64,000 bases of DNA from Paraphysomonas bandaiensis (Eukaryota; Chrysophyceae), in assembly GCA_965644295.1 (NCBI GenBank), contig CBFFRP010000342.1, forward strand, positions 107,129 through 171,128, written 5' to 3'. This document shows positions 47,001 through 57,800 of this stretch, piece by piece. Both the position numbers and the translations under genes were made by a program. Each line of letters begins with the position of its first letter. Within the stretch, counting starts at the first letter, position 1. Below the pieces are notes generated by a model that did no database searches, was not told the origin of the DNA, and was given only the letters and a program-made list of their open reading frames with translations.

Positions 47001-47187
47001 CACTGGACTAAAAACACAATCGAATGACGATGATGAATCTGGATGGAGTGCGCTCCCCTCTTACGCGCAGGGACTGATTATTGCGGCCTCTGTAGTATTT
47101 GGTGTTCTTCTAATTGGTGGAGGAGGTTATTACATTTACTTGTCTAAAGGAAAAGATTCTTCTAATATGGAACGTTCGCTTCTATGA
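44071..47187 (+). CDS. GH31 alpha-glucosidase with trefoil domain and C-terminal membrane anchor (987 aa)
   Basis: Four exons: 44071-45344, 45404-45504, 45552-46022, 46070-47187. A signal peptide ([17 protein letters not shown]) is followed by a P-type trefoil domain with the expected cysteines (CSDV...CG...[10 protein letters not shown]...CF, residues 19-55). The GH31 core includes [21 protein letters not shown], the nucleophile motif [25 protein letters not shown] (acid/base Asp), and [10 protein letters not shown]. The nucleophile motif only appears once exons 2 and 3 are joined. This is the layout of lysosomal acid alpha-glucosidase and intestinal maltase, which hydrolyse terminal alpha-1,4-glucosyl bonds. 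A hydrophobic helix near the end ([20 protein letters not shown]) with a short tail ending MERSLL suggests type I membrane attachment, and possibly sorting by the LL pair. Many N-glycosylation sequons occur. Confidence 0.92.
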
Positions 47188-47722
47188 TTCTACTAATGGG
47201 GAATCAATTAAGTGGACAAATGAGTAATAATTAATTGAATTCAGTTAGTGATATTTACAACGTAAACTTTCTTCGCTAACTAGACACTTTATGATTGGCA
47301 CAGAACTAATATTAGCCAGTATATAGTATATAAAAGTAAAATTTACACGTTCGAAAGATAAACTCGCGTTATTATGGTAGAGTATATAGTACTAAAGTAT
47401 ATATTAGACATCTTAACAACTGAAGGTAAAATTATACTCAATGCTCAGAATTATAAATTATCATCAACATCTCTTATCATGCACCAATTTTATGTTGTTT
47501 CTACTACCACTCATTTCTCGTATGATCTTACATTGTCGCTAACTTGCCTTGTCGCTATATTCCGTTTCAATACTCTATACTTATCGTCATGATATTAATT
47601 CTGCAGCTTTAAATTGCTCTCTAATAGCAGAACTCAATGTAATATAGCAGAATTTTCTAGATTCTAGATTCTATATAATACATATATATATAGCAGAATA
47701 GTAGTGAGGTAGTGAGTAGTGA
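47188..47722. other. Intergenic with dispersed repeat
   Basis: AT-rich. The segment 47395-47650 is a diverged copy of 49180-49475 (listed as repeats). The frame 47374-47592 lies in this repeat and is not considered a gene. Confidence 0.5.
47395..47650 (+). repeat. Dispersed repeat, copy 1 (partner 49180-49475)
   Basis: Shared blocks in order: CTTAACAACTGAAGGTAA, ATACTCAATGCT.AGAATTA, CTCTTATCAT, ACTACCACTCATTTC, ATATTCCGTTT, ACTTATCGTCAT, and TATAGCAGAACTCAA. Both copies lie in or beside the inverted-repeat element, so they may derive from an internal duplication. Confidence 0.75.
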
Positions 47723-48484
47723 ACGCCGTGCCTCGACTGCACACATGAATCCATCACCCAAATAAGGGAAACTGCATTTCAATCGCATAAAAATGTGCTA
47801 CACGAAATACAGAGAACTCAGAACTTACCCAACTGGATCACATCTGCACTGCGGAGACTCTCCAGCAGAGCCTGGAATCCCTCCATCCCACAGGTCGAGA
47901 GATACTGGACTGGAACCATCACAGCAGCCCAACTGGAAACGGTCTTCGGAGATGACATACACAACCACCTGACGGCTCACAGTCTACGGAACCTAGAAAC
48001 AGTGGTTATTAATCTCCTGCAACCGCTTTACACTGCAGCGAAGCTTATGTTACAGGATCGCGGTTGTCGCTATATCACCATGTCCAAAAGGCCGCCCAGG
48101 CTACTCCCGAGACCCCGTCCGAAACGCAGTCAGTCAAGACAACGTCCGAGAGTCCTTCGACTACTAGGGGTCCAACGAAGACCCCCCACAGCGTATCCGA
48201 CTCCAGACACACGTGCACACCTCACAGGTCCTACCCGACAGAGCACTGGACTGCCCAGACCTCCACAACGCCGACGGCTTCGACAACTCTATCTACACCC
48301 GCGGCCCCACAGGAGCACAGTAACACAGACTACAAACCCAACTCCTCCCAACAATCCCCACCACTCTCAACCCACACATCTGGAACTAGGTGCACTCAGG
48401 ACCCTAATTCAGAATGCTGAGCCCCCTCCAAAACCAATGGAGACCCATCCCAAAGGGAGACCCCCAGATCAAAAGCGCCGGTGA
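47723..48484 (+). pseudogene. Open stretch without ATG, possible transposon-derived fragment
   Basis: The frame is open from 47723 but has no early ATG. The first about 110 codons look coding (NLPNWITSALRRLSSRAWNP, then ETVFGDDIHNHLTAHSL). The remainder becomes Pro/Arg/Thr-rich and is open in a second frame as well (48064-48420), an effect of C-rich composition. Base composition is unlike neighbouring genes. It ends just before the left inverted repeat at 48531. It may be a broken element ORF or an exon of an unrecognised gene. Confidence 0.35.
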
Positions 48485-48530
48485 GTCCACGGACACACGA
48501 TAAAGGCGAATTTCATATCACACAAAAAGA

Positions 48531-48715
48531 ACGGAAGTGGTTGCACCTTGGTGCTTGCGGCGACGCACAAGCAGCTTTCGTAGCGTTAAATAGTAGGATA
48601 AAAGAGTTTGTATTGATTAGTTACGGGTAGTGGTCTAACTAGTATGACTAGCATTCTTCTAGCCACTAATTGATGCAAGGTCTCAACGCCTATTGCTAAA
48701 TAATCAGACATTCAC
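48531..48715 (-). repeat. Left inverted terminal repeat
   Basis: Reverse complement of 52645-52829. Matches include CGGAAGTGGT.GCACCTTGGTGC, TTGCGGCGACGCACAAGCAGC, GTTAAATAGTAGGATAAAA, TAGTTAC.GGTAG, and CGCCTATTGCTAA. Immediately inside it, CCTATTGCTAAATAA and TTATTATTAGCAATAGG (48695-48745) form a further small inverted pair. Confidence 0.88.
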
Positions 48716-49179
48716 TAGTGAACGCCTTATTATTAGCAATAGGTATACAGTATACAACCTCGACTATATATTAGTAGCAGTTCTTGCGTCAACATATATT
48801 ACTTTGAAATATCTAATCTTATTTCAACAAAATTAAATTTAATGTAAGATGAGTAAACTCAATGAACACATAACTGATTTAACTGATAGTATTTATCAAC
48901 TATTCATTTTAACTCTACTGCAAATAAAGGGGTGAAAATGTGCTAATATGCATATAAAGGTGATCACAGATGAATAATTTTATTCATATAAGCAATTCAA
49001 TACACTAAATAAGTACGAAGACCCATATATATGCGCAGTGAATATCAGGATAGTCAGTTATCTCACTCATTTCATATCGTTATAGGTCATAGTACCTCTG
49101 TGTCCTCTACAGGCATAACTGAGGCTGTGAATGATGATAATAAAAGCATTTCTCTGTCAAGGTTTGACATAATATGAGA

Positions 49180-49475
49180 AGTATTAACTTAACAACAGAA
49201 GGTAACTTATACTCAATGCTGAGAATTATAAATTATAATCAATATCTCTTATCATTCATCAATATCATGTTGTCTCCACTACCACTCATTTCACGTACGA
49301 CGATCTTACATCGTCACTACAACTTGCATCGTCACAATATTCCGTTTTACCGCTATATGCTTATCGTCATTCATTCTCACAATACGATTAACAAGACTAC
49401 AACTGTATAATACAGTAATTTAAATACCTTATAACTACAGCTTTCAATTGCTCTCATATAGCAGAACTCAACATT
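49180..49475 (+). repeat. Dispersed repeat, copy 2 (partner 47395-47650)
   Basis: See the partner entry. This copy has a 30-50 bp insertion of ACAATACGATTAACAAG-type sequence before its TATAGCAGAACTCAAC end. The open frame 49174-49410 lies within it and is not considered a gene. Confidence 0.75.
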
Positions 49476-49984
49476 CTCGGCACATACATATATATTGAGA
49501 CTTGAGATATACATTTACAGTATATATATATATACATATATACACCTATACAGTATACATGTACTGAATATCTTATTATTAGGAAGCGCAGACTTGTGCG
49601 TTGCGAGACACTAAGCATACATCATCCACTTACTCATACAAGTGCTAAACTTAGATACAACACGATATAGTTAGTGACATGAGCATACGACGAGCTGCGT
49701 GTTTAAGCCGGATCATGCGCTCCTGCCAAATCTACCTTTCTCTCTACTTGCTTGGTTACCTGTTCTTCCTTCTTGTGCTCCTGGAGTTGAACCGCAAACT
49801 TCTTCTTCTGTTGCATTCGTTGTACTCATTCAACCGTCTCATAGCCTAAGGATATACAGTGCACGTCATATCGGTAATATTGTCCTCTAGCAGTGTTCGT
49901 TTGGTGGGTTCGGCCGTCAAACTCGACGTTTAGTCAAACCTCCCTTGTGTTGCACAGCTCAGCTCATGTGTGGTCAGGTCACGG

Positions 49985-50312
49985 TAGGGGGGGCTCATGT
50001 GAGGGGGGGGAGGTCATGTGAGGGGGGGGAGGTCATGTGAGGGGGGAGGTCATGTGAGGGGGGAGGTCATGGTAGGGGAGGGGAGGTCATGTGAAGGGAG
50101 GGGAGGTCATGGTAGGGGGGAGGTCATGGTAGGGGAGGGGAGGTCATGTGAGTGGAGGGGAGGTCATGGTAGGGGGGAGGTCATGGTAGGGGAGGGGAGG
50201 TCATGTGAGTGGAGGGGAGGTCATGGTAGGGGGGAGGTCATGGTAGGGGAGGGGAGGTCATGTGAGTGGAGGGGAGGTCATGGTAGGGGGGGGGAGGTCA
50301 TGGTAGGAGAGT
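49985..50312 (+). repeat. G-rich minisatellite (AGGTCATG[G/T]...GGGG units)
   Basis: Sixteen or more AGGTCATG words separated by G-rich spacers (TGAGGGGGGG, GTAGGGGAGGGG, TGAGTGGAGGGG). The last part has a higher-order period of about 60 bp. The plus strand is strongly G-rich with runs of 4-8 G, giving G-quadruplex potential. The spanning 111-codon frame is an artefact. Confidence 0.93.
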
Positions 50313-50339
50313 GTTACTCTCCATCAATGAGGACTGATA

Positions 50340-51170
50340 TACACACTGAGTGATATGATGCACTTAACGACACTGTCGTTACGAATGTGGCCTCATCTAC
50401 AGCCCTCTCTATGGTCATGGACGGCTCTTATATCAGTGCTCTCCGGGTTACACCTGCTGGTTGCTGTGTCGTTAAGTATCCAGATCATACACAGTACACA
50501 TACATCTATATACATACATGTGCAGAGTGATACGTCTGAAAGCAAACAAAATGGCATGTTTTGAAGTGAGTGGATTCAAAAAACGGTAGTTTTCATAAGC
50601 TCAAAATGAAGAAGTGGCCCAAATTGTACACACACACTTCCCACAAATAACAATATTCATCTGAAAAGTGCAAGTTTTGTGTAAATATCCCTTATTTTTA
50701 TAATAAAAAAATCTATTTTGGGAGTTTTTTCTGAAACTCTCTCTCTCAGCATGGCAGCAGGCAGTGATGTACTGTACATTAAGGCCCACACCATACACGA
50801 TTAGCAGTATATTATCATATACTCACTTACATGTAGTGTATAAATGAGCACATAGTAGAGTAGAGCATCTTCTCACACGCCTGCTGCCGATGGAATTGAT
50901 GGTTGATAGACTGTTGCAGCTGTAGGAGTAGAAGTTTAGTGTTACAAAACACCCTGCATATATATACAGAGTATGTACTGCTGTATGGGACAGTCCCCAT
51001 ATATATATGTATGTATAGCTTGTAGTCTATAGAATACGATATGTAGGGAAATATGACCGTTGGGTTTTTGTTAGTTTAGCTGATTCAAGTACAACACAAT
51101 CCACTCCTATACAACAAGAGCAACACTTCAATACTTACATGAGCTTTAGAGTAATATTATTTACAATATT
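50340..51170. other. Leader region of the Gag-like ORF, with dispersed repeat
   Basis: About 830 bp of non-coding DNA. 50650-50770 is the partner of the repeat at 20070-20210. No other gene-like sequence was found. Confidence 0.45.
50650..50770 (+). repeat. Dispersed repeat (partner at 20070-20210)
   Basis: AAAAGTGCAAGTTTTGTGTAAATATCC, TTTATAATAAAAAAATCTATTT and GGGAGTTTTTTCTGAAACT follow the same order as at 20.1 kb. In the reverse frame both encode the word FRKNSxN. Confidence 0.6.
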
Positions 51171-52609
51171 ATGGAAGATATGAGAAGAAGAAAGATGCCT
51201 CGAATAGAGGAGCTATTAGACTCTGAGTCCTCCTTTAACAAGGCGAAAAGGGAGGACAAAAGAGTAGCAAGATATGCTACAGAGCAACCACTTCCTCAAA
51301 CTGTAACATCACAGGAGGGGGATGAGGAAGTCTGGAAATTCATTCCTCAATATTATGAGGATTTACTCGCCTCTGGATCCTCGTCTAAAAAGACGAAGAG
51401 AAAGGGAAGTAGAACACGAGACGATGTGGAAATATCTGTATCACCATCTCAACAGCACCCAACTCCTGGCACTGATACGTCAGAAGCAGGAGGAAATGGG
51501 GAAGAAAGTGACACCTCTACTTCTTACATTAAGAAGAAGAGAATGAATAGAGACGAATGCATTGACTTAAATGGAGTCATTGCAACTGAGTCTATTCCTT
51601 ATTTAAAGAATATAACTGAGGAACAAGTAAAACAATTTTGTGATAATCTCTCTAAAAGAGATCCTATGGGCACAAGATTCAAAAGGGCTGAAATCATTGC
51701 ACCAGACGTGCGATTGATGCTTCAAATATTGCGACGTAGTGATTATGAAGAGCCCGAGGATGCATGGTTAGATCCAAACCAGGTGTCTACGAGGGAATTA
51801 GTGCAATGGTTGAAACAAATTTTTGAAGAGGAGGAAAGTTCCGATACATCGGATCCCCTTCAAACGCTCATAGATAATATTCTAGGGCCTAAAGTAAAAG
51901 TCAATTTACACTCGCCGAAAATATTTTTAGAGGAGTATGTACGACTTCTAGAACTTTACGAGCTTATTCCAAAGGATAAGCTTACTGAAGATACAAAACA
52001 GGCTATAGTTTTAACTCTCAAAAAGAACATTAAGCTGAGTGCGGGTGCTACCTTAAGAAAGGATGCAACAGAGAAGTTTATTACAGATATTGGCCACGGC
52101 CAATCTGCACCAAACGATTTCGGATCATTCTGCCGAAAGGTTCTTGAGCTAAATAGAGCGTATAGTTTGGCCGTTAGAAAGGTCAAACGAATGGAAAATG
52201 TGTATGATTCAATCAAAGAATCGGAAAAGCTTAATAAAGCTAAAGCTTCCCAAAATACCTCATTCAGTTCATCGAATGGTGAATATATACTAACAGGCGC
52301 AAAAAACGCTTGTTGGATATGTGGGAATGCTCACAGGAGTGACTGCAACCGAAAAAACTGCTCTTGGGCCAATCATGAGAATAAGCCTTGGAAAGATTCC
52401 AAGCAGGGCAAGAAATATGCAGCTCTTGGATGGAACAGCTGCCCCTACTCGGAAAATCCTGATGGTCCTCCAAAGAAAACAAGTAAGTATCCATGCCAAC
52501 AGTGTTTATATATTAATGTATTAGGTAAACTAAATAGATTGTTAAGCGTAATGATATATCCAACTGTTGATACCAATATATAGGTAAAGGAAAGGCTAAA
52601 AAACGCTGA
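51171..52609 (+). CDS. Gag-like zinc-knuckle protein of the inverted-repeat element (445 aa)
   Basis: Exons 51171-52482 and 52584-52609, joined by a 101-nt GT-AG intron and ending KKTSKGKAKKR, a basic tail. Without splicing the frame runs a further 33 codons to 52583. The N-terminal third is charged and Ser-rich (KRKGSRTRDD, EESDTSTSYIKKKR). The middle is helical, as in retroelement Gag proteins (EEYVRLLELYELIPKDKLTED, DFGSFCRKVLELNRAYSLAVRK). Near residue 380 lies a Cys/His cluster CWICGNAHRSDCNRKNC, then CPY, a knuckle-like nucleic-acid-binding motif with non-standard spacing. Its place between inverted terminal repeats supports a Gag role. A cellular zinc-finger protein is the alternative. 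Confidence 0.65.
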
Positions 52610-52644
52610 TATTGGGTGCGGCCGGGAGCCACAACAGACATATA

Positions 52645-53165
52645 TTGAAAGTCTTATTATTAGCAATAGGCGTTAAAAACCTGCGCCAACTTAGTAGCTA
52701 GATGAATGCTAGACAAACTAGTTAGATCTCTACCTGTAACTAATCAGTACACACTTTTTTATCCTACTATTTAACACTACGGAAGCTGCTTGTGCGTCGC
52801 CGCAAGCACCAAGGTGCGACCACTTCCGCTCTGAGTTCTTAAGGTGAACATCCCGGATGTTTGACTTCAGCAGGCAGCCCAATACCCCGGTTACCCTTCA
52901 GGTGGGCCCTGTCCCGGATGCCCTTGAGGTGGGCCCATTCCCCGATGCCTGTTTATTCGTCAGGGCCCAAAGATGTCTACACAAGTGACACTTATTGGTG
53001 TCCCTTGTACCACACAAGCATTTGGCTATGAGTGGGCAGAAGAATATATACTGACTAGTTTGCGGCTCACGTTAGTTTCCCAGAGAGAGTCTCTCCGATA
53101 CTTATCCCCCAGAACACCACGAAAAGGTGCGAGTCCGACTTTGTTGAGGGAGCCACAAGAGACAA
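52645..53165 (+). repeat. Right terminal repeat plus extension, copy B of the dispersed repeat
   Basis: The first about 185 bp are the right inverted repeat of the element. The next about 340 bp continue in parallel with 59335-59870 and, from the CTTAAGGTGAACA block on, with 1600-1925 (minus). CCCGGATGCC/GGTGGGCCC words are duplicated inside. An open frame 52973-53173 (MSTQVTLIGVPC...) is shared with copy A. Confidence 0.85.
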
Positions 53166-53515
53166 TTTTATAACCTAAAATATGGTAGTAGAGGTATATG
53201 GTAGAATTTTAGAATTGCTTTTGATAAATATTATAAACTAGCAATGACAGTGATATAATTAAAATAATATCAACAAAATGCAACTAAAATGCTTATATAT
53301 AGTAGCCCCTTTGATATAATCATTGGTGGAGTATAATTTAGTTTATCATTTCTCATTTCACTAGTAACAATACCTTGGAGTATATTTATCTCCAACAACA
53401 TTGACTACTCTCATTGGTCCTTTTAAGATATGGTAATAACTTACTTGTAGGTTCTGGGTGTTGAGAATTTTGTATAATTCTTTAGTATTTTCTTTTGGTG
53501 TAGTTAACATATGAA

Positions 53516-53770
53516 TTACATATTTCGCAAATTTCTTCTTGCTACCTTGTTACCCATTACCTCTCCTTTATTGAATTCATATCTTAATGATACTCTACTT
53601 AATGCACTTTTCAAGTCATCAACTGTTATCGCCCCATTTCTTATTAAACTGCAACTCAATCTATTGGCTGTTGCTAGTTCATCACATGTCTCTACAAATA
53701 ATTTATGAAGGCTGCAGTTTGTATCTCTCCATCTCCTGATATCCCTGTATTCGTCCCATCGCCCCGTCAT
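53516..53770 (-). CDS. Hypothetical small ORF (84 aa)
   Basis: ATG at about 53770. The predicted protein is charged (RWDEYRDIRRWRD) with a plausible helix (ITVDDLKSALSRVSLRYEF). No family is recognised and there is no neighbouring exon with continuing frame. It may be a chance frame or a decayed fragment. Confidence 0.25.
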   Translation of the reverse strand: MTGRWDEYRDIRRWRDTNCSLHKLFVETCDELATANRLSCSLIRNGAITVDDLKSALSRVSLRYEFNKGEVMGNKVARRNLRNM

Positions 53771-54144
53771 AAGCAACAGTCGTTATGTTTTCTCCATATC
53801 ATTGAGGAGCATATCTGCATTGCACTGTCATAAACATACACGACATATCCCCCATATAACTCTATTGGTGGGTATATAAGTGACCCACTCATCACGTCAC
53901 TGCTTTATTGAATACATGCCACACTACCTTCTGCATGAGTATAACGGTGCAGTCCTGTGACTAAACACACCACTGGACATATGCCTACATGCTCATCGCC
54001 AGCCGTGGATTGCGCTTTGGTCATGCTAGGCAGAGTTGCAGTAATCAATGTATGATGTCTGTCACACTAATAGTCCCATTTTCCTTCGAAGCAATTCCTT
54101 GTTCGGCATTCTAATGCATGGAGACGTCGTGGACAACCTACCTG

Positions 54145-54384
54145 CATGTATGTATGTATGTATGTATGTATGTATGTATGTATGTATGTATGTATGTATG
54201 TATGTATGTATGTATGTATGTATGTATGTATGTATGTATGTATGTATGTATGTATGTATGTATGTATGTATGTATGTATGTATGTATGTATGTATGTAGG
54301 TATGTATGTAGGTATGTATGTATGTATGTATGTATGTATGTATGTATGTATGTATGTATGTATGTATGTATGTATGTATGTATG

Positions 54385-54418
<34 letters not shown>

Positions 54419-54556
54419 TGTATGTATGTATGTATGTATGTATGTATGTATGTATGTATGTATGTATGTATGTATGTATGTATGTATGTATGTATGTACG
54501 TATGTATGTATGTATGTATGTATGTATGTATGTATGTATGTATGTATGTATGTATG

Positions 54557-54588
<32 letters not shown>

Positions 54589-54663
54589 TGTATGTATGTA
54601 TGTATGTATGTATGTATGTATGTATGTATGTATGTATGTATGTATGTATGTATGTATGTATAT
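54145..54663 (+). repeat. (ATGT)n tetranucleotide tract, about 520 bp
   Basis: About 130 ATGT units with rare variants (GTAGGTATG at about 54296-54312, ATAT near 54385, ACGT near 54496). It lies about 150 bp upstream of the PH-TPR start codon. The long frames on both strands are artefacts. Confidence 0.97.
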
Positions 54664-54817
54664 GTAGGTGTGTGTTCTGTTCTCTCAACTGTTATGTGTA
54701 TATATGTGTATGTGTGTATATCTCTGTAGGCATCATATATATATATATGTATATGTATATGTATATATAGACCTACATCATATCTTATAGACCTCCAGCT
54801 TCAGCCATATCGAAAAC

Positions 54818-57800
54818 ATGAGCTCGAAACTATGGCGAGGTATGGTAGAGAAGCGTGGCAATGATATCATTCGTCGTTGGTTGGTCCGTGAGTTGATCAT
54901 ATACGAGCACGAGTGTTTGTATTATGATCCGAGTAGCGGTCAGCTCAGAGGAAGCATACCATTCGCTGCTGCCATATCTGTCAAAGAGGCAGGACAGGTG
55001 ATTGAATTGAGGACATCAGGGGACAAGAAGAAGATCAGGTACACACATACACACATACAGATACACACACACAGATGTGTGTGTTATATATGTATATGTG
55101 TGTTGTATTGATGTTATGTTATGTGATATATATGTGTGTTATACTGTTGTTGTGATATGTATATATGTGTGTTATATTATTGTTATATTGTTGTTATATA
55201 TAGATATGTGTTATGTTGTTGTTATGTTGTATTATTGTTATGTTATATATATCCTACATGTCTTTGTAGTATATATTTTTGTCATAGTTTGTTGTTGTCA
55301 GTTATGTTTATCGTTATTACATTTTAGTGAGAGGAACGGAAGAGTGTTTGAATTTCGTATAAACGATACGACTGAACGAGAAATATTTCTCACCACATTG
55401 AAGTCTGCCTTACAGAGCTATCGACAGCAGGTTGGGGGTATCCCTCCAAAACCTTCACTTGATAAGACACAAGATGATGTGGTTGGCTATGATTATGATG
55501 ATGTTTCGGGTAGTGTACGTACAGATGGACAGAAGATAGGATTAAATATCGAACAATCGGCTTTAGATAAAGCACGTTCAAAGCTACGTAGAAAAGAGAG
55601 CAATCATGAAATAGGAGAAAATGAGTTTCTCGATATTGCTCATGAGAACGCAGAGGACGATCCGTCCTATGCAGATCAGATGAACTTCTTTAGATATGCT
55701 AAACTATATGTATCTCATATGGAATTACTGGATATGGAATGGGAGGATGTCTGTAAGTCATTATCATCACCTGGTAAGCCATCTCTCTCAGCTCCAAAAA
55801 CTCCATCTACTCTCAGGAACCGACCGAAGAATCTAATACTTGGAATTAAACCACTCGCAGCTCCTGCTTCTCCAGTCAATGGGAAGCCATCTTCACCCCG
55901 TAAAGTAGGATTTGGATCGAGTGTGTTTCGTCGAGATCCAAGTGAATCGATGCGCTCGAGGGATGATATTGCTGCAGCCGCTTCCGTGAAGTCCAAGGGG
56001 GAAATATATCAAGTGACCTCTCAGGGTCGGCCTATCTTGAATCTAGATGAATTGTATAACTGCGCGGGATCAGTGCGACCTGCTTTCAACACTTTGTTGT
56101 CAGATGTAAAGGACGCGTGTCTATCAGACTCTGACCCTGCAGTCGATGTGACTGTTGAAAGTCGTCTGCTGAGCCCTCACGAAGCGATGGAAAGTTTGCA
56201 ACAGTGTGGAGTGCACAGCTATATATCTGCTACTGCTAGTGTTACTGCAGCGGCCGCTGCACCAAGCCACGCGTCGTTTTTGCCGCCTAATATGCTTCCC
56301 GAGTCCTGTCTGTCGAACATACTTTCTGGTAGGATAGTATGTAAGACAGCTGAGCAAGTTGCCGCGGCAGTAGATGCAATTCGACAGCGCGTAGTGGTGG
56401 ATTTTTTGGACAACCGATTCTTGCACCCATTAGGTCAGCCTCCTGTCACAAACATCGCCTCACTTTCCGTTCAGGCCGTGTATTACAATGGGTCATACCA
56501 TCGGGATGTACGGCTGATAATCGAGGTGCCATATAAGACCAGTGGATCCTCTTATGCTTTTAAGTGTGAGGTTACTGTGGAACTAGCAGCTCTGCGAGCT
56601 ATCCAAACCAGCGTTTCTCCTGCCCCTTCTCCTGGTGTACCGGATGGAAATGAATTTGAGACAATGCTGCGACCATATTTTACTCGCTATCGGTCATGGT
56701 GTCGCCACGCTGATGTGTGTGTCGATGAGGAAGATGATGATAATGGCGAAATGGCGGACGTAATGTCTGTGCTGTACAGTAAAGACATCTGTCGGCGGGT
56801 AGATCTACTACGGCAGATTGCTGCTCTAAGTTACGATGAGTATACCGAGGAGGTAGACACATTCATAGACGCTATTGAGAGTGACGAGTATCAAGCTTCC
56901 CCTGATGATTGCGAGGGTGGGTACTTCATGAGACTCATGCAAGAGACACGGGCCAGCGGTGATATGTTGCTTCTGCGGTCTCTGTGCAGCATGTTCTATG
57001 ATATGGAGTTGTATATGGGATGTGCCATCATACAGAAAGACATAGTTACCGCGCAGCGGAAAAAAATGCAACGTAACCCTGACGAGACCGGCGATGAAGC
57101 ACTCTGCTTCGAACTGGAGATGCTTGCTCATATGCTGTTAAAGGATGGGGATGATGCGGGTCTAGCCGAGGCAGTGGGCCTCCTGGAGGAGTGCATTCAG
57201 CTGAGAGAAGCCATAGTGTCGCAGTATGGCGAGGGAAAGGATGTGTCTGTATGCGCCTTGACAGGTTCTATGCTACTTCTTGCTAATGTACATGACGAAC
57301 GTGGGGCACTGGATGAGGCCGAGGATGTACTCAAGAAGGCTGCTAGCATATGTACTTCCTACCCAGGCAATGAGAAGAGTCTTTCTCTCGTACTTCAAGG
57401 GACTGGAATGCTGCTGGAGCAAACAAATCGTCTCGTGGACTCAGAGGAAAAGTTAAAACTAGCTCTTGAAATGCAGCGGCGACAATTAGGGAGCAAGCAC
57501 CCTGTTGTTGCTGGTACTCTATTGGATCTAGCCCTTGTGCACACAAGCCTCGGTATGGTTATAGACGCGGAGAAGGCTGCAAAGGAAGGTTTGGCCATAA
57601 GGGCCGAATATTGTGGGCTACATCATCCCTGCGTTTCGGATGCTCTCCTGGCCATGGTTCCAGTACTGAACATTTTGGGCAAATACAGTGAGAGCAAAGC
57701 GTACGTAGAGAAGTGTTTGCACATTAGAAAAAAACTCTCGGGGTCACAGTGCTGTGGTGTGGCGGAATGTTATGTTGAGTACGGGATGATATGCAAGCTA

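Larger units (their letters stand above)
48531..52830 (+). mobile_element. Inverted-repeat-flanked element with Gag-like ORF (DIRS-like candidate)
   Basis: About 180-bp inverted repeats at 48531-48715 and 52645-52829 bound 4.3 kb. The interior carries a Gag-like protein with a Cys/His knuckle (51171-52609), a G-rich minisatellite and two smaller repeats. Inverted terminal repeats plus a Gag-like ORF are characteristic of DIRS-type tyrosine-recombinase retrotransposons. No reverse transcriptase, RNase H or recombinase is present, so if this assignment is right the copy is non-autonomous or deleted. A DNA transposon with a captured gene is the alternative. Confidence 0.55.
52610..54817. other. 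Region with right repeat, a weak ORF and an ATGT tract
   Basis: About 2.2 kb before the PH-TPR gene. It holds the dispersed repeat (52645-53165) and the tetranucleotide tract (54145-54665). The rest is AT-rich. A weak minus frame at 53516-53770 is listed separately. Confidence 0.45.

Noticed and set aside
48064-48420. Pro/Thr/Ser-rich frame as a separate secreted protein
   Set aside because: It overlaps another open frame in C-rich DNA and has no signal peptide, start context or family match.
50018-50353. Gly/Arg-rich RGG-like protein
   Set aside because: It is a direct translation of the G-rich minisatellite.
52973-53173. Small gene beginning MSTQVTLIGVPC as a real protein
   Set aside because: It lies in a dispersed repeat and is broken in the third copy. 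It is kept only as an observation on the repeat.
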